Below the pieces are notes generated by a model. That model worked only from the letters and a program-made list of their open reading frames with translations, was not told where the DNA came from and did not search any database. Below, piece by piece: positions 33,285 to 42,396 of a stretch of DNA of 64,000 bases. Position numbers and translations under genes: made by a program. The stretch is from Candidatus Defluviilinea proxima (GTDB lineage: Bacteria > Chloroflexota > Anaerolineae > Anaerolineales > Villigracilaceae): NCBI GenBank assembly GCA_016721115.1, contig JADKIW010000001.1, forward strand, positions 4,913,501 to 4,977,500. The letters are read 5' to 3'. Each line of letters begins with the position of its first letter. The stretch's first letter is position 1.

Positions 33285-33313
33285 TTGTCATGCCCCCATC
33301 GGCGGGCTATAAT
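33285..33313 (+). promoter_or_regulatory. Promoter of the FmdB-like gene
   Basis: TTGTCA at 33285-33290, a 17-base spacer, and TATAAT at 33308-33313. The rest of the 33094-33344 gap shows no gene or repeat that I can support. Confidence 0.7.
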
Positions 33314-33344
33314 GCCGTGCTGTTGATTAGCAAGGAGAAAGAAG

Positions 33345-33620
33345 ATGCCCGTATATACTTATCGTTGTGACGCATGTGGTGTGCAATTCGAGAAACATCA
33401 ATCCTTCCATGATGAACCATTGAAAACATGCCCGGAATGCCGCAAGAAAAAATTAAGAAAAGTCATCACCCCCACCAAGATCGTATTCAAAGGTTCGGGG
33501 TTCTATGCCACTGACCACAAGTCGCCGTCAGGAGACACTTCGCACAAGAGCAAAGCCGCGAAGGAAGAAAGCAAACCTGCCGCAACTGAAACAAAAAGCA
33601 GTGAAACCAAAAGTGAGTAA
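33345..33620 (+). CDS. FmdB-family zinc ribbon protein
   Basis: 91 residues. MPVYTYRCDACGVQFEKHQSF with a CxxC, then CPECRKKKLRKVI with a second CxxC, make the zinc ribbon, and IVFKGSGFYATD is the family's conserved follow-on. A Lys/Ser/Glu-rich tail of about 35 residues ends the protein. Members are often found as small regulators next to formamidase or amide genes, but the role here is unknown. AAGGAG precedes the start. Confidence 0.9.
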   Translation: MPVYTYRCDACGVQFEKHQSFHDEPLKTCPECRKKKLRKVITPTKIVFKGSGFYATDHKSPSGDTSHKSKAAKEESKPAATETKSSETKSE

Positions 33621-33658
33621 ACAACAAAGAGAGAAGCGTATGCTTCTCTCTTTGTTGT
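33621..33658. terminator. Hairpin between convergent genes (probable bidirectional terminator)
   Basis: A 17-bp perfect stem ACAACAAAGAGAGAAGC with a 4-base loop. The T-runs are short, so termination strength is uncertain. Confidence 0.6.
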
Positions 33659-33672
33659 CCGATGAATTGAGA

Positions 33673-34011
33673 TCAACTCATCCACGGCCCAACAAGAGCA
33701 TCGATCGAAATCCCATAGGCCAGTGAATTCCAAAACCGTAAACTGGAAGGCATATCCTTTGCCTTCTGCCAATACCCCGAGAACACAAACAAGGTTGTCA
33801 CCAGGGCAACGACAATGCGCGCCAGAATAATGTACCAGACGCCGAACACCCAAGGTGACTGACTCTTGATGGCTTCCACGGCCACGCTGTAGATCCAACG
33901 CAAGATCACACCCAGGAACACGCCAACGAATACTTGTACTTTGGCGCTCGTATCATCCTGTTGCGTCAATAGTTTGAATCGGACAGCGTCACTAAAGATG
34001 AATGATTGCAT
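33673..34011 (-). CDS. Small multi-pass membrane protein
   Basis: 112 residues from ATG 34011 (MQSFIFSDAVRFKLLTQQDD), chosen because AAGGAG lies 6 bases upstream; longer starts lack a ribosome site. Three hydrophobic segments are visible (about 22-40, 50-70 and a weaker one near 90-108). I do not recognise the family. A TATAAT-like box lies at 34045-34040, but a -35 box is not clear. Confidence 0.65.
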   Translation of the reverse strand: MQSFIFSDAVRFKLLTQQDDTSAKVQVFVGVFLGVILRWIYSVAVEAIKSQSPWVFGVWYIILARIVVALVTTLFVFSGYWQKAKDMPSSLRFWNSLAYGISIDALVGPWMS

Positions 34012-34045
34012 ATGCATCTCCTTTGGTAGACTTGAAAATATTATA

Positions 34046-34372
34046 CGACTATCCACTGGCAACGGCTCACACAAGCTATGATGTTCTGCAAGAATGTGGC
34101 AACTCACAGAAACCATCAGCTCTGTTATAAGATATTTCTGTTTCTTGAGACCGTATTACCCATCCCTTACCCAAACGGATAAAAACAGGGTCTGGATGTA
34201 AAATTCCCCTATACAACATTATGATATTTATCATATGACAAATCAGGTAAAACTCATTAAATGTATGATTTTCACCACTAACAAACTAGACCCAATAGGC
34301 GTAAATTAAGAGGCTAAGTGACTACAAAAAATTGGGTTAATCTCAAAATCGAATAAAGAGGCGCACATATAT
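34046..34372. other. Gap upstream of pta with no gene seen
   Basis: AT-rich, with a small palindrome ATGATATTTATCAT at 34221-34234 that could be an operator for pta-ackA. No convincing -35/-10 pair was found. Short frames here lack ribosome sites and family similarity. Confidence 0.4.
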
Positions 34373-36475
34373 ATGACTAGCTCGTTATACATTACCACCA
34401 TTGAACCGCGGTGCGGAAAATCCATGGTTTCCCTTGGGATTTGCAACTTATTGCTCCGCAAAACAGGCCGTGTTGGAGTTTTTCGCCCGATCATCAATCA
34501 GAAAGTGAATTCCACGGATCGGGATAAAAATATCAACCTGCTTATTCAACAATTTGGTCTCAAAATAAATTACGAGGATACTTTCGCATTTTATGAACAA
34601 GATGCCGCCTCCCTATTGGGGCAGGGCCAAATGGATGTCATCATTGATACGGTCATCCAGAAGTACAAAGAGTTAGAGTCCCAGTTCGATTTCATCTTGA
34701 TCATTGGTTCGGATTTTGAAAGCGAAGAAAGCGCCTTTGGCGTGGACCTCAACGCACAAATTGCAAAGAATCTGGGCTCACCGGTCCTGATCGTGAGCCG
34801 TGGCGACATGCGCAAGGTCTCGGAAGTTCAGAATGCGATCCGTGTGGCGTACGACACGTTTATCCACGCTGGATGCGAGGTCGCCGGGCTGATCGTCAAC
34901 CGCGTGGACCCGGAAAACTTGAACACATTGAGAACCTCACTGCCTGAATACCTGAACGACCAGAACACGTTCATCTCCGTCATCCCTGCCGATGAACGTC
35001 TCAGCAGTCCAACGATCCGTGAAGTGGCCGAACAACTGGATGCTGAAGTTCTGTATGGAGAAGAATTTCTCGGTAACCTGGCCTATCATTACCTAATCAT
35101 CTCAATGAACGTGCGGAATTACTTGCTTCATCTCAAAGAAAATGCCCTGCTCATTACTGCAGGCGATCAGGATGATATTCTGCTCAGCGCGATCCAGGCT
35201 CACCAATCCCGCAACTATCCGCGTTTATCGGGCATCATCCTCACCGGTGACTTGCGCCCGCCTGCCTCTGTCCTTCGCTTGATCGATGGGCTACCCGACC
35301 TATTCCCTATCCTTTTGGTCAAATGCCCCACGTACGAAACCGCTACAAAAGCAACGGACCTGCGCTCGTATATCACAGCGGACAATCCAAAGAAGATCGA
35401 GTTGGGCTTGAAGTTGTTCGAAGAGCATATCGACCTGGCCATTCTTGACAACCTGTTGGGACGAGTGCAACCTCGGGGTATCACGCCGAAGATGTTCATC
35501 TTCAATCTTGTGCAAAATGCCAGAGCCAATAAACAGCGCATCGTCCTTCCCGAAGCAACGGATGAACGCATCCTCCGCGCGGCCGACCAATTGCTCAGCC
35601 GCGATGTGGTGGACTTGACCTTTCTCGGTAACCCCAAACAAGTGCAAGACCTCATTCACCAGTTGGGATTGAAACACATCGACACATCCCGTCACCCGAT
35701 CATTGACCCGCAAGCGCCCTATAAGCTGGATGAATACGCACAAGCTTTGTATGAGCTTCGCAAGCATAAAGGTCTCACGCTCGAAATGGCACGTGACCTG
35801 ATGACAGATGTTTCTTACTTTGGGACGATGATGGTCTTCAAGGGAGATGCGGATGGAATGGTCTCCGGCGCGGTCCACACGACGGCTCATACGATTCTCC
35901 CTTCCCTTCAATTTGTGAAAACAAAACCGGGCTTTTCCGTCGTTTCATCCGTGTTCTTTATGGCATTGGACGACCGCGTTCTGGTCTATGGAGATTGCGC
36001 GATCAACCCGAACCCCACAGCAGAGCAACTGGCAGAAATCGCCATCTCGTCTGCTGATACAGCCAAAACGTTTGGAATAGAGCCGCGCGTCGCGATGTTG
36101 TCCTACTCCACAGGGAAATCCGGTACCGGCGAAGAAGTCGAAAAAGTGCGTAAGGCCACCGAGATCGCGCAGTCCCGCCGCCCAGACTTGATCTTGGAAG
36201 GACCGATGCAATACGACGCCGCTGTTTCAAAGGAAGTGGCCGCACAAAAGATGCCCGGCTCCAAAGTTGCGGGGCAAGCCACTGTATTCATCTTCCCCGA
36301 TCTCAACACCGGTAACAACACATACAAAGCCGTGCAAAGAGAAACGGGAGCCATCGCCATTGGCCCCGTGTTGCAGGGACTCAACAAACCCGTCAACGAT
36401 CTGAGCCGCGGATGCACCGTGGAAGACATCATCAACACCGTAACCATCACAGCCATTCAGGCACAGAAGGGTTGA
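34373..36475 (+). CDS. pta: Phosphate acetyltransferase, long form
   Basis: 700 residues. The N-terminal part (MTSSLYITTIEPRCGKSMVS) is a dethiobiotin-synthetase-like P-loop domain, a DRTGG domain follows (about 215-330, SGIILTGDLRPPASV region), and the C-terminal PTA domain (about 370-700) has VLPEATDERILRAADQL, GDADGMVSGAVHTTAHTI and FPDLNTGNNTYKAVQRE. This is the E. coli-like regulated architecture. It interconverts acetyl-CoA and acetyl phosphate. ackA starts 6 bases after it, so the two form the acetate/ATP module. Confidence 0.96.
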   Translation: MTSSLYITTIEPRCGKSMVSLGICNLLLRKTGRVGVFRPIINQKVNSTDRDKNINLLIQQFGLKINYEDTFAFYEQDAASLLGQGQMDVIIDTVIQKYKELESQFDFILIIGSDFESEESAFGVDLNAQIAKNLGSPVLIVSRGDMRKVSEVQNAIRVAYDTFIHAGCEVAGLIVNRVDPENLNTLRTSLPEYLNDQNTFISVIPADERLSSPTIREVAEQLDAEVLYGEEFLGNLAYHYLIISMNVRNYLLHLKENALLITAGDQDDILLSAIQAHQSRNYPRLSGIILTGDLRPPASVLRLIDGLPDLFPILLVKCPTYETATKATDLRSYITADNPKKIELGLKLFEEHIDLAILDNLLGRVQPRGITPKMFIFNLVQNARANKQRIVLPEATDERILRAADQLLSRDVVDLTFLGNPKQVQDLIHQLGLKHIDTSRHPIIDPQAPYKLDEYAQALYELRKHKGLTLEMARDLMTDVSYFGTMMVFKGDADGMVSGAVHTTAHTILPSLQFVKTKPGFSVVSSVFFMALDDRVLVYGDCAINPNPTAEQLAEIAISSADTAKTFGIEPRVAMLSYSTGKSGTGEEVEKVRKATEIAQSRRPDLILEGPMQYDAAVSKEVAAQKMPGSKVAGQATVFIFPDLNTGNNTYKAVQRETGAIAIGPVLQGLNKPVNDLSRGCTVEDIINTVTITAIQAQKG

Positions 36476-36481
36476 TCCGAT

Positions 36482-37690
36482 ATGAAAATCCTTGTTATCA
36501 ACGCCGGAAGCTCTTCGATCAAATACCAGCTATTCAATATGGAAACCCAAACCGTGCTGGCTGGTGGTTTGGTGGAACGCATTGGGGAAACAAACGGGCG
36601 TATCAAACATAATAACTTCGTCAAAGCCGATGCAAAACCCACGGTCAAGGAAGCTCGCATCCCTTCCCATAAAGAGGGACTCACGGATGTTGTTCAACTA
36701 TTGCTCGACCCTGAGATCGGCGTGATCGCATCGCCGGATGAAATTCGCGCAGTGGGACATCGCGTTGTGCATGGCGGAGAAAAATTCAGCCATCCAACTG
36801 TCCTCGATCAGGAAATCCTCGGCGCAATCGATGCTCTTTCCTCGTTGGCTCCGCTCCATAACCCGGCCAATGTTGCAGGGATCCGTGTGGCCATGGAAAT
36901 GTTCCCCAACGCCACACAGGTCGCTGTCTTTGATACGGCCTTTCACCAGACCATGCCAGCGTATGCCTATCGTTATGCCATCCCAAACAAGTTTTATGAC
37001 GAGGATCATATCCGTGTGTATGGATTTCACGGCACGTCACATTTGTATGTCTCGAAAGTCGCGGCAGAGCATCTCGGCAAGCCCCTTGAAAGCACAAACC
37101 TGATCACAGCCCACTTGGGGAACGGAGCCAGCATCACAGCCATTGCTGGGGGCAAATCCGTGGATACATCCATGGGATTCAGTCCCCTGCCCGGACTCAT
37201 CATGGGCACACGCAGTGGTGACGTGGACCCGGCAGTCATCTTCCATCTTGCCAAGTCGCAGAACCTCTCCCCCGCTGAGATCGATGGAATGCTCAACAAA
37301 CGAAGCGGACTGCTCGGCATCTGCGGCGATAACGATCTGCGTGACGTGGAACGCCGCATGGACGAGGGTGACGAGTCAGCTAAATTGGCTTTCGAGATGT
37401 ACACGTATCGCATCAAGAAATATATCGGCATGTACACCGCCGCGCTCGGGCGCGTGGATGCGCTCGTCTTTACCGCAGGCGTTGGCGAAAACAGCGACAA
37501 GGTTCGGGAAGCTGTTTGTGCAGGTCTCGAAAACCTGGGATACGCTCTCGACACTGCCAAGAACGCAAAAGGCAAATCGGGCAAAGTGACCGAAATTCAA
37601 ACGGCGGATAGTTCAGCCAAGATATTGATCGTCGCTACGAATGAGGAGTTGGAAATTGCGCTGCAAACGGAGTCGTTGATTAAGGGGTAG
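36482..37690 (+). CDS. ackA: Acetate kinase
   Basis: 402 residues. MKILVINAGSSSIKYQLFNM is the phosphate-1 start and FDTAFHQTMPAYAYRYAIP, GFHGTSHLYV, ITAHLGNGASITA and FTAGVGENSDKVRE are the kinase signatures. It makes ATP and acetate from acetyl phosphate. It directly follows pta and is closed by a strong terminator. Confidence 0.97.
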   Translation: MKILVINAGSSSIKYQLFNMETQTVLAGGLVERIGETNGRIKHNNFVKADAKPTVKEARIPSHKEGLTDVVQLLLDPEIGVIASPDEIRAVGHRVVHGGEKFSHPTVLDQEILGAIDALSSLAPLHNPANVAGIRVAMEMFPNATQVAVFDTAFHQTMPAYAYRYAIPNKFYDEDHIRVYGFHGTSHLYVSKVAAEHLGKPLESTNLITAHLGNGASITAIAGGKSVDTSMGFSPLPGLIMGTRSGDVDPAVIFHLAKSQNLSPAEIDGMLNKRSGLLGICGDNDLRDVERRMDEGDESAKLAFEMYTYRIKKYIGMYTAALGRVDALVFTAGVGENSDKVREAVCAGLENLGYALDTAKNAKGKSGKVTEIQTADSSAKILIVATNEELEIALQTESLIKG

Positions 37691-37718
37691 GAAGTTAATG
37701 TCTATCAACAGATGTACA

Positions 37719-37765
37719 AAACAAAATTGCCTTCAGCTTTTGACTGAAGGCAATTTTGTTTGTTG
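37719..37765 (+). terminator. Intrinsic terminator of pta-ackA
   Basis: An 18-bp perfect stem AAACAAAATTGCCTTCAG with a 7-base loop, closing in TTTGTTTGTTG. Confidence 0.85.
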
Positions 37766-37842
37766 AAAAACTATTCAACCTATCGAGTGGATTTAGAGTC
37801 AAGTCTTGGTGAAGAATATTTCGGATTTATTCTATATAACCC

Positions 37843-38379
37843 TCAAAATATTTTGACTTTCCGTAATTCCCCAGTTTTCTCGTTACGTTCAAAGTGCATA
37901 GAGCTTACTTTGTCTGCGATGACATCCTCAATAATCTTGATTGCCTTCCTAATAGGAAGTCGTATCAGAACATTCTTTTTTTCCCAATCGGAGCATAGTA
38001 AAACTCCAATAGCATTGCCTTCTTCCGAGAATTCCGTGAAAATTACATAAGCATGAACAAACTGGTGAGTTAGTAATTTGAGGGACAGTTCCTTCTCTAC
38101 TCCCGAATTCAGCTCGAATATTTCGTCAATATCATATTTAGTGTAGTCATCTACAATTTTTCCTTTGTTAGGATAAGTAATGAACTTATACTTTCTCTGA
38201 CTTGTTCGGTCAGTAAGTTTTCCTGCTTCAATCAATGCTCGAATGCTAAAAAAAGTCAGCATCAATTCTCGCTCAAATAAAACAATTGACCTCTCTGGCC
38301 AATAATGTTGATTAAGCCTTTTTCTTAAGGCTCGGACATCTTGCCCTAATTTCTCTTTCCAAATTACTGAATCAATCAT
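37843..38379 (-). CDS. Hypothetical protein, AT-rich orphan
   Basis: 178 residues, MIDSVIWKEKLGQDVRALRK at the start and KTGELRKVKIF at the end. It is soluble and Lys/Glu-rich, with a helical N-terminus and alternating strands in the second half (HAYVIFTEFSEEGNAIGVLL). No motif is recognised. The base composition is clearly more AT-rich than the pta-ackA genes, and two more orphans follow upstream, which suggests an acquired segment. Confidence 0.6.
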   Translation of the reverse strand: MIDSVIWKEKLGQDVRALRKRLNQHYWPERSIVLFERELMLTFFSIRALIEAGKLTDRTSQRKYKFITYPNKGKIVDDYTKYDIDEIFELNSGVEKELSLKLLTHQFVHAYVIFTEFSEEGNAIGVLLCSDWEKKNVLIRLPIRKAIKIIEDVIADKVSSMHFERNEKTGELRKVKIF

Positions 38380-38394
38380 AAGCTATTGAATGGT

Positions 38395-38452
38395 AAGCCA
38401 ACAACGGCACTGCCTGCCTTCAGGCAGAATAAGGCAAAGCCGATTTGGCGAA
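38395..38452. repeat. Imperfect composite hairpin between orphan genes
   Basis: Nested complements CCAA/TTGG, CGGC/GCCG and CTGCCTG/CAGGCAG with unpaired bases between them. It is a bulged stem-loop of unknown role, not matched elsewhere in the window. Confidence 0.4.
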
Positions 38453-38542
38453 AAATTTTCGATGATAGAACAACTTCTTTTTGGGATGTAATTTTCACAA
38501 GTCAGGTGTGCCTTTGTTGAAAAGCAATTTTATTAGAACTCA

Positions 38543-38935
38543 TTATGAAAAAACATAAACAACAATGGCTACAATAAGGCAAAGAGTGATAACGATTGCG
38601 AAAGAACCTATTTGAAGCATTATGTTTAGAATATTTACACCTGGTAGCCGCGTACCTGCTTTTTCTTCCATTTTCTTGGCTTCCTGAACGTAAATGTAAT
38701 TCACGATAAGACCAGGGAAAAAGAAAAAGAAATACAAGAAGAAAACAAACACAGCAATTCCAGTATAGCTCTTCATTCTTGCAGTGGAGACTTCAAGATC
38801 AATAGGTTTTATTGTTTGGGCAATGCTTACTGCTGGGGAAGAGGTTGATATTGACAAGTTTATTCCACATAACAAACAAAAATTAGAGTTTTCTGGAACA
38901 GAAGCTCCGCACTTTGGGCAAAATTTCACTTCCAT
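38543..38935 (-). CDS. Zinc-ribbon membrane protein
   Basis: 130 residues. An N-terminal zinc ribbon (FCPKCGASVPENSNFCLLCG with two CxxC pairs) is followed by a linker and two membrane helices (about 57-80 with a phenylalanine-rich core, and 103-128). This architecture is common among small bacterial membrane proteins of unknown function. AT-rich codons match its neighbours. Confidence 0.72.
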   Translation of the reverse strand: MEVKFCPKCGASVPENSNFCLLCGINLSISTSSPAVSIAQTIKPIDLEVSTARMKSYTGIAVFVFFLYFFFFFPGLIVNYIYVQEAKKMEEKAGTRLPGVNILNIMLQIGSFAIVITLCLIVAIVVYVFS

Positions 38936-38978
38936 GTTTGGTATCCTTTCAAGACCAAGGTTAGAAGCACCTAAAACA

Positions 38979-39410
38979 TCAAGAAAAATGCTTGAGTTCT
39001 GGCGGTGTATCTACTTCACTTAGAAGCTTGACGACTCTTTCATCATCAAAGTCAATTTTCATCATGAGACTTGAGCCAGGCTGACGAGGCTTATCTCCAT
39101 ATATCTTTTTTATTTCAGTTTTGTCTCGTGATTGAATTGGATAATATTGTACATGGTTCCGCAATGCTAGGTTTGTATCATAAATAAGGGATAGTTCAAT
39201 AATATTATTGGTGGTCTCTAACCATGTGTGAGGACTGAATTGTCCCCCATAGTTATAAACACCCTCAATAAAAATAGCATCTGGTGGAAGGATTTCAGGA
39301 TAGTCCAAAAAAGCTCTTACTGCATTAGCAAGGCATTCTCCTAGTCGAGCGTCAAGAATTTCCGCTATTCTCTTTGAGAGAATCCAATCTACCTTTTTGG
39401 TCGATTCCAC
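38979..39410 (-). CDS. Hypothetical protein with Cys/His motif spacing reminiscent of papain-like folds
   Basis: 143 residues. GECLANAVRAFLDYPEILPP gives a Cys followed by an Asn-Ala helix, AIFIEGVYNYGG a strand, FSPHTWLETTNNIIELSLIY a His-x-Trp strand then a Glu. The order Cys-helix, strand, His strand resembles small transglutaminase/papain-like proteins, but the match is by eye only. No partner is evident. It is the most upstream gene of the AT-rich orphan trio. Confidence 0.55.
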   Translation of the reverse strand: MESTKKVDWILSKRIAEILDARLGECLANAVRAFLDYPEILPPDAIFIEGVYNYGGQFSPHTWLETTNNIIELSLIYDTNLALRNHVQYYPIQSRDKTEIKKIYGDKPRQPGSSLMMKIDFDDERVVKLLSEVDTPPELKHFS

Positions 39411-39490
39411 TTCTCATTTTCCTTTCTAATACTTTCATCTAATCCCAACCATAATGCTAACACACCTTACTTTTCCCTCACTATAAAACA

Positions 39491-39530
39491 AAAAGTGCCT
39501 TTCGCACAATGACGAAAGGCACTTTTTTTC
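39491..39530. terminator. Bidirectional intrinsic terminator
   Basis: A 14-bp perfect stem AAAAGTGCCTTTCG/CGAAAGGCACTTTT with an 8-base loop and T-runs on both strands. It ends the tRNA-Asn transcript on the minus strand. Confidence 0.88.
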
Positions 39531-39538
39531 TTGAAAAG

Positions 39539-39611
39539 CTCCTCGACCTGGACTCGAACCAGGAACCTAGCGGTTAACAGCCGCTCGCTCTGCCGATTGA
39601 GCTATCGAGGA
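39539..39611 (-). tRNA. tRNA-Asn (GTT)
   Basis: 73 bases on the minus strand. The acceptor is TCCTCGA/TCGAGGA, the anticodon loop CTGTTAA carries GTT, the T-arm has GGTTCGAGTCC, and the discriminator is G. Confidence 0.97.
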
Positions 39612-39695
39612 AGGCGACCGAGATTATACCTTAAGGGATAGAGGTGTCAAGCGGGGAAAATCAATTTTTAATGAGATTTCTGCTCAGCTCTTTTT

Positions 39696-39763
39696 GCCAC
39701 AGAGATCACAGAGAGAATGAGTTTTAAGAGCTTTTTCTCAAAGGGCTCAGTGCGCTCTGTGGC
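39696..39763. repeat. Intergenic inverted repeat, GCCACAGAG class
   Basis: Arms GCCACAGAG (39696-39704) and CTCTGTGGC (39755-39763) enclose an AG-rich middle with AAGAGCTTTTTCTC. It belongs to the same group as the element at 15.8 kb. A lone CTCTGTGGC arm also occurs at 49328-49336. Confidence 0.75.
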
Positions 39764-39788
39764 TAGATGAACCTGCACAAGTACTATA

Positions 39789-40778
39789 TTAATACTTGAT
39801 CGCGCTCAACTGCCGCAATTTGTCAACTTGATGTGTGGCAGTGATCTGCCTCACAGTGCCCGTCATGCCGCGCACCACAAGTGAGTCCGTGCTGGCACTA
39901 TTACCGAAATAACGAACGCCTTTCAGCAATTCACCATCGGTGATACCTGTTGCCGCAAAGAAGACATCCTCCGATGACACAAGGTCATTCATTGTGAGGA
40001 TCTTATCAAAGTCATACCCTGCTTCGTGACCACGTCGCAATTCATCTTCATCGCGCGCATATAACTTTCCCTGTATCTCACCACCCATGGCGCGCAATGC
40101 ACAAGCGGCAATGACACCTTCGGGCGTGCCACCGATACCGATCAAAACGTCCACGCCGGAATCAGGCCAGGCGGTCATCAATGCCGCGGCTACATCTCCA
40201 TCAGGGATCGAGCGAATGCGTGCGCCCGCTTTACGAATCTCAGCAATGACATCATCATGACGCGGCCTATCCAGAACAATGGTCGTCAAATCTTCCACGT
40301 CCTTGTGTTTGGCTTTCGCTATCGCTTTGAGGTTTTCAGTAATGGGTCTTTCAATATTGATCTTGCCTTTTGCTTCTGGCCCCACAGCAAGCTTGTTCAT
40401 ATACACAAATGGACCGGGGTTGAACATCGTCCCACGTGGGGCAATGGCAACTGTTGCCAGTGCATTCGAGCGGCCAAAGGCCAAAGGGCGAGTCCCGTCA
40501 ATGGGGTCCACCGCAACATCCACATCGGGGCTTGAACCGTTTCCTACATTTTCCCCGTTGTACAACATCGGAGCGTTATCCTTCTCCCCCTCCCCGATCA
40601 CAATGATCCCATTCATATCCACGGTTTGGAGGACGATCCGCATCGCATTCACTGCGGCCTGATCCGCCGCCTCTTTATCTCCGCGCCCCATAAAGCGACC
40701 AGAGGCCAACGCAGCCGCCTCTGTCACACGTGCAAGTTCAAGTGCCAGGTTTCGAGTGGGGTCGTTCTTGATGCCCAT
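39789..40778 (-). CDS. glpX: Class II fructose-1,6-bisphosphatase
   Basis: 329 residues. Metal and phosphate motifs are visible: GEGEKDNAPMLYNGE, VAVDPIDGTRPLAFGRSNAL, IGIGGTPEGVIAACALRAMGGE, and the late FFAATGITDGELLKGVRYFG. It removes the C1 phosphate from fructose 1,6-bisphosphate in gluconeogenesis. Its start is 9 bases after the cdsA stop, so it is probably the last gene of the rpsB-tsf-pyrH-frr-uppS-cdsA run. Confidence 0.96.
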   Translation of the reverse strand: MGIKNDPTRNLALELARVTEAAALASGRFMGRGDKEAADQAAVNAMRIVLQTVDMNGIIVIGEGEKDNAPMLYNGENVGNGSSPDVDVAVDPIDGTRPLAFGRSNALATVAIAPRGTMFNPGPFVYMNKLAVGPEAKGKINIERPITENLKAIAKAKHKDVEDLTTIVLDRPRHDDVIAEIRKAGARIRSIPDGDVAAALMTAWPDSGVDVLIGIGGTPEGVIAACALRAMGGEIQGKLYARDEDELRRGHEAGYDFDKILTMNDLVSSEDVFFAATGITDGELLKGVRYFGNSASTDSLVVRGMTGTVRQITATHQVDKLRQLSAIKY

Positions 40779-40787
40779 ACGCCTCCG

Positions 40788-41621
40788 TTACAGGATGAGA
40801 TATTGGATCAGAAAATAACCGATTGCCACTCCCCATATCCACGAGTCGATGCGGTCAAGAAAACCGCCGTGCCCGGGGAAAATATTACTCGAGTCTTTCA
40901 TTCCACTCTGACGTTTCAACATACTCTCACCAAGATCGCCCAATGGCGCCAGCGCGCCGATGGCAAGTCCTAGCAAGGCTCCCTGCAAAGGGTTGATCAA
41001 TCCATGTAAAGGTTGCGGTCCCGTTTGCATCGAAGAAAAAGCATACGCAAAGAACGCACCAACGATCACAGATGTAAAGATGCCCGCGAAGTATCCTTCC
41101 CAGCTTTTCTTGGGGCTGAGACGCGGCGCCATCTTATGTTTGCCATAGACCGAACCGATTGAATATCCGCCCGTATCCGCCGCCCACACAAGCGGTAGGA
41201 TAAGCATAAGCCACCACAAGCCTAATTCATTGTTGATAAGCAAACGCAGGTCCAGCAAGTACGAGCCGAGCCAGCCGATATACACAATACCCGCCACCGT
41301 GATACCAAAATCAAGGGCGGCTTGATCGCGTCCGCGCTCAAAGGCAATGAGGTGGACTGTCATTGCCAGAAGGATCAAACCGACAAAGATGGGAATCGCG
41401 ACATCGGCAAAAAAGAAGCGTGCAGTGACTAGCACAAGCACGCCTCCAACGGTGACCATTTCATTTGGTTCGTGTTTAACCGCCCGGTACAAGCGGACGT
41501 ATTCCCACGCCCCGCCGACCAAAAATGTCCCCATCAGCAAATAGTAAAACACCCCGCCGTAAATGATCGCGGGCAACCCCACAACACCCATCGCCAAAGC
41601 GGTCATGATACGCCTAGGCAT
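40788..41621 (-). CDS. cdsA: Phosphatidate cytidylyltransferase
   Basis: 277 residues from ATG 41621 (MPRRIMTALAMGVVG), chosen because GAGG lies 6 bases upstream and the frame then overlaps uppS by 8 bases. Seven to eight membrane helices are apparent. The family signature reads PLGDLGESMLKRQSGMKDSS, and VWAADTGGYSIGSVYGKHKM with SPKKSWEG is the other conserved part. It makes CDP-diacylglycerol for phospholipids in the plasma membrane. uppS-cdsA adjacency is conserved widely. Confidence 0.95.
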   Translation of the reverse strand: MPRRIMTALAMGVVGLPAIIYGGVFYYLLMGTFLVGGAWEYVRLYRAVKHEPNEMVTVGGVLVLVTARFFFADVAIPIFVGLILLAMTVHLIAFERGRDQAALDFGITVAGIVYIGWLGSYLLDLRLLINNELGLWWLMLILPLVWAADTGGYSIGSVYGKHKMAPRLSPKKSWEGYFAGIFTSVIVGAFFAYAFSSMQTGPQPLHGLINPLQGALLGLAIGALAPLGDLGESMLKRQSGMKDSSNIFPGHGGFLDRIDSWIWGVAIGYFLIQYLIL

Positions 41622-42360
41622 TCGAAGCCTCATACTCATTCGATGAGACTTTTCCATACCGGCGGTCACGTTGGGCAAAGGTTTCCAGCGCACGGCGATA
41701 TTCTTCCTTGTCAAAGTCTGGCCAATACGTAGGTGTCACGTACCATTCTGAATAAGCGGCCTGCCAGATGAGGAAGTTGCTCACCCGCAACTCGCCCGAT
41801 GTACGAATAATGAGATCGGGGTCAGGCACGCCCGCAGTGTACAGATAATTATTTACCAGCTCATCGGTCACGTTCTCGGCAGGAATACCATCGTTGATGA
41901 TCTTCTGAATGGCATTGACGATCTCATCGCGCCCGCCATAGTTGAACGCAATATTCAAGATTAAGCGGTCGTTGTTCTTTGTCGACTCTATCGCAGAGAG
42001 CACCTTCTTTTGAAGCTTGGGAGCCAGGCGCTCCAAACGGCCGATATGACGTAACTGCACGCCTTCTTTGCTCAACTCAGCCAGTTCCTTGTCGATCACA
42101 TCTTCAAGAATAGACATAAGTCCGCGCACCTCTTCCATGGGGCGTCCCCAATTCTCAGTGGAAAAGGCATAAATGGTGAGGTACTTGACCCCGAACTCTA
42201 CAGTTGAGCTAATAACACGGCGCAGGTTCTCTGTACCGGCTTTATGACCTGCCAGACGAGGCAGGCCGCGTGAAAGCGCCCAACGCCCGTTGCCATCCAT
42301 AATCATGGCAACGTGGCGTGGAAGCTTATCTGCGGGAATGGTATTGGAGGAGGTTGGCAT
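41614..42360 (-). CDS. uppS: Undecaprenyl/polyprenyl diphosphate synthase
   Basis: 248 residues from ATG 42360. HVAMIMDGNGRWALSRGLPR has the catalytic Asp, and FSTENWGRP, LNIAFNYGGRDEIV and PDLIIRTSGELRVSNFLIWQ are all standard for cis-prenyltransferases. It builds the lipid carrier for cell-wall sugars from FPP and IPP; the IPP may come from the mevalonate genes at 49-56 kb. It overlaps cdsA. Confidence 0.96.
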   Translation of the reverse strand: MPTSSNTIPADKLPRHVAMIMDGNGRWALSRGLPRLAGHKAGTENLRRVISSTVEFGVKYLTIYAFSTENWGRPMEEVRGLMSILEDVIDKELAELSKEGVQLRHIGRLERLAPKLQKKVLSAIESTKNNDRLILNIAFNYGGRDEIVNAIQKIINDGIPAENVTDELVNNYLYTAGVPDPDLIIRTSGELRVSNFLIWQAAYSEWYVTPTYWPDFDKEEYRRALETFAQRDRRYGKVSSNEYEASNA

Positions 42361-42396
42361 TAACAATAAGACCGTGTATGCGGTGCGTGAGCCCGC

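Noticed and set aside
38395..38452. Integron attC-like bulged hairpin upstream of an orphan gene
   Set aside because: The outer boxes do not fit the conserved GTTRRRY/RYYYAAC ends, and no integrase or second site is seen.
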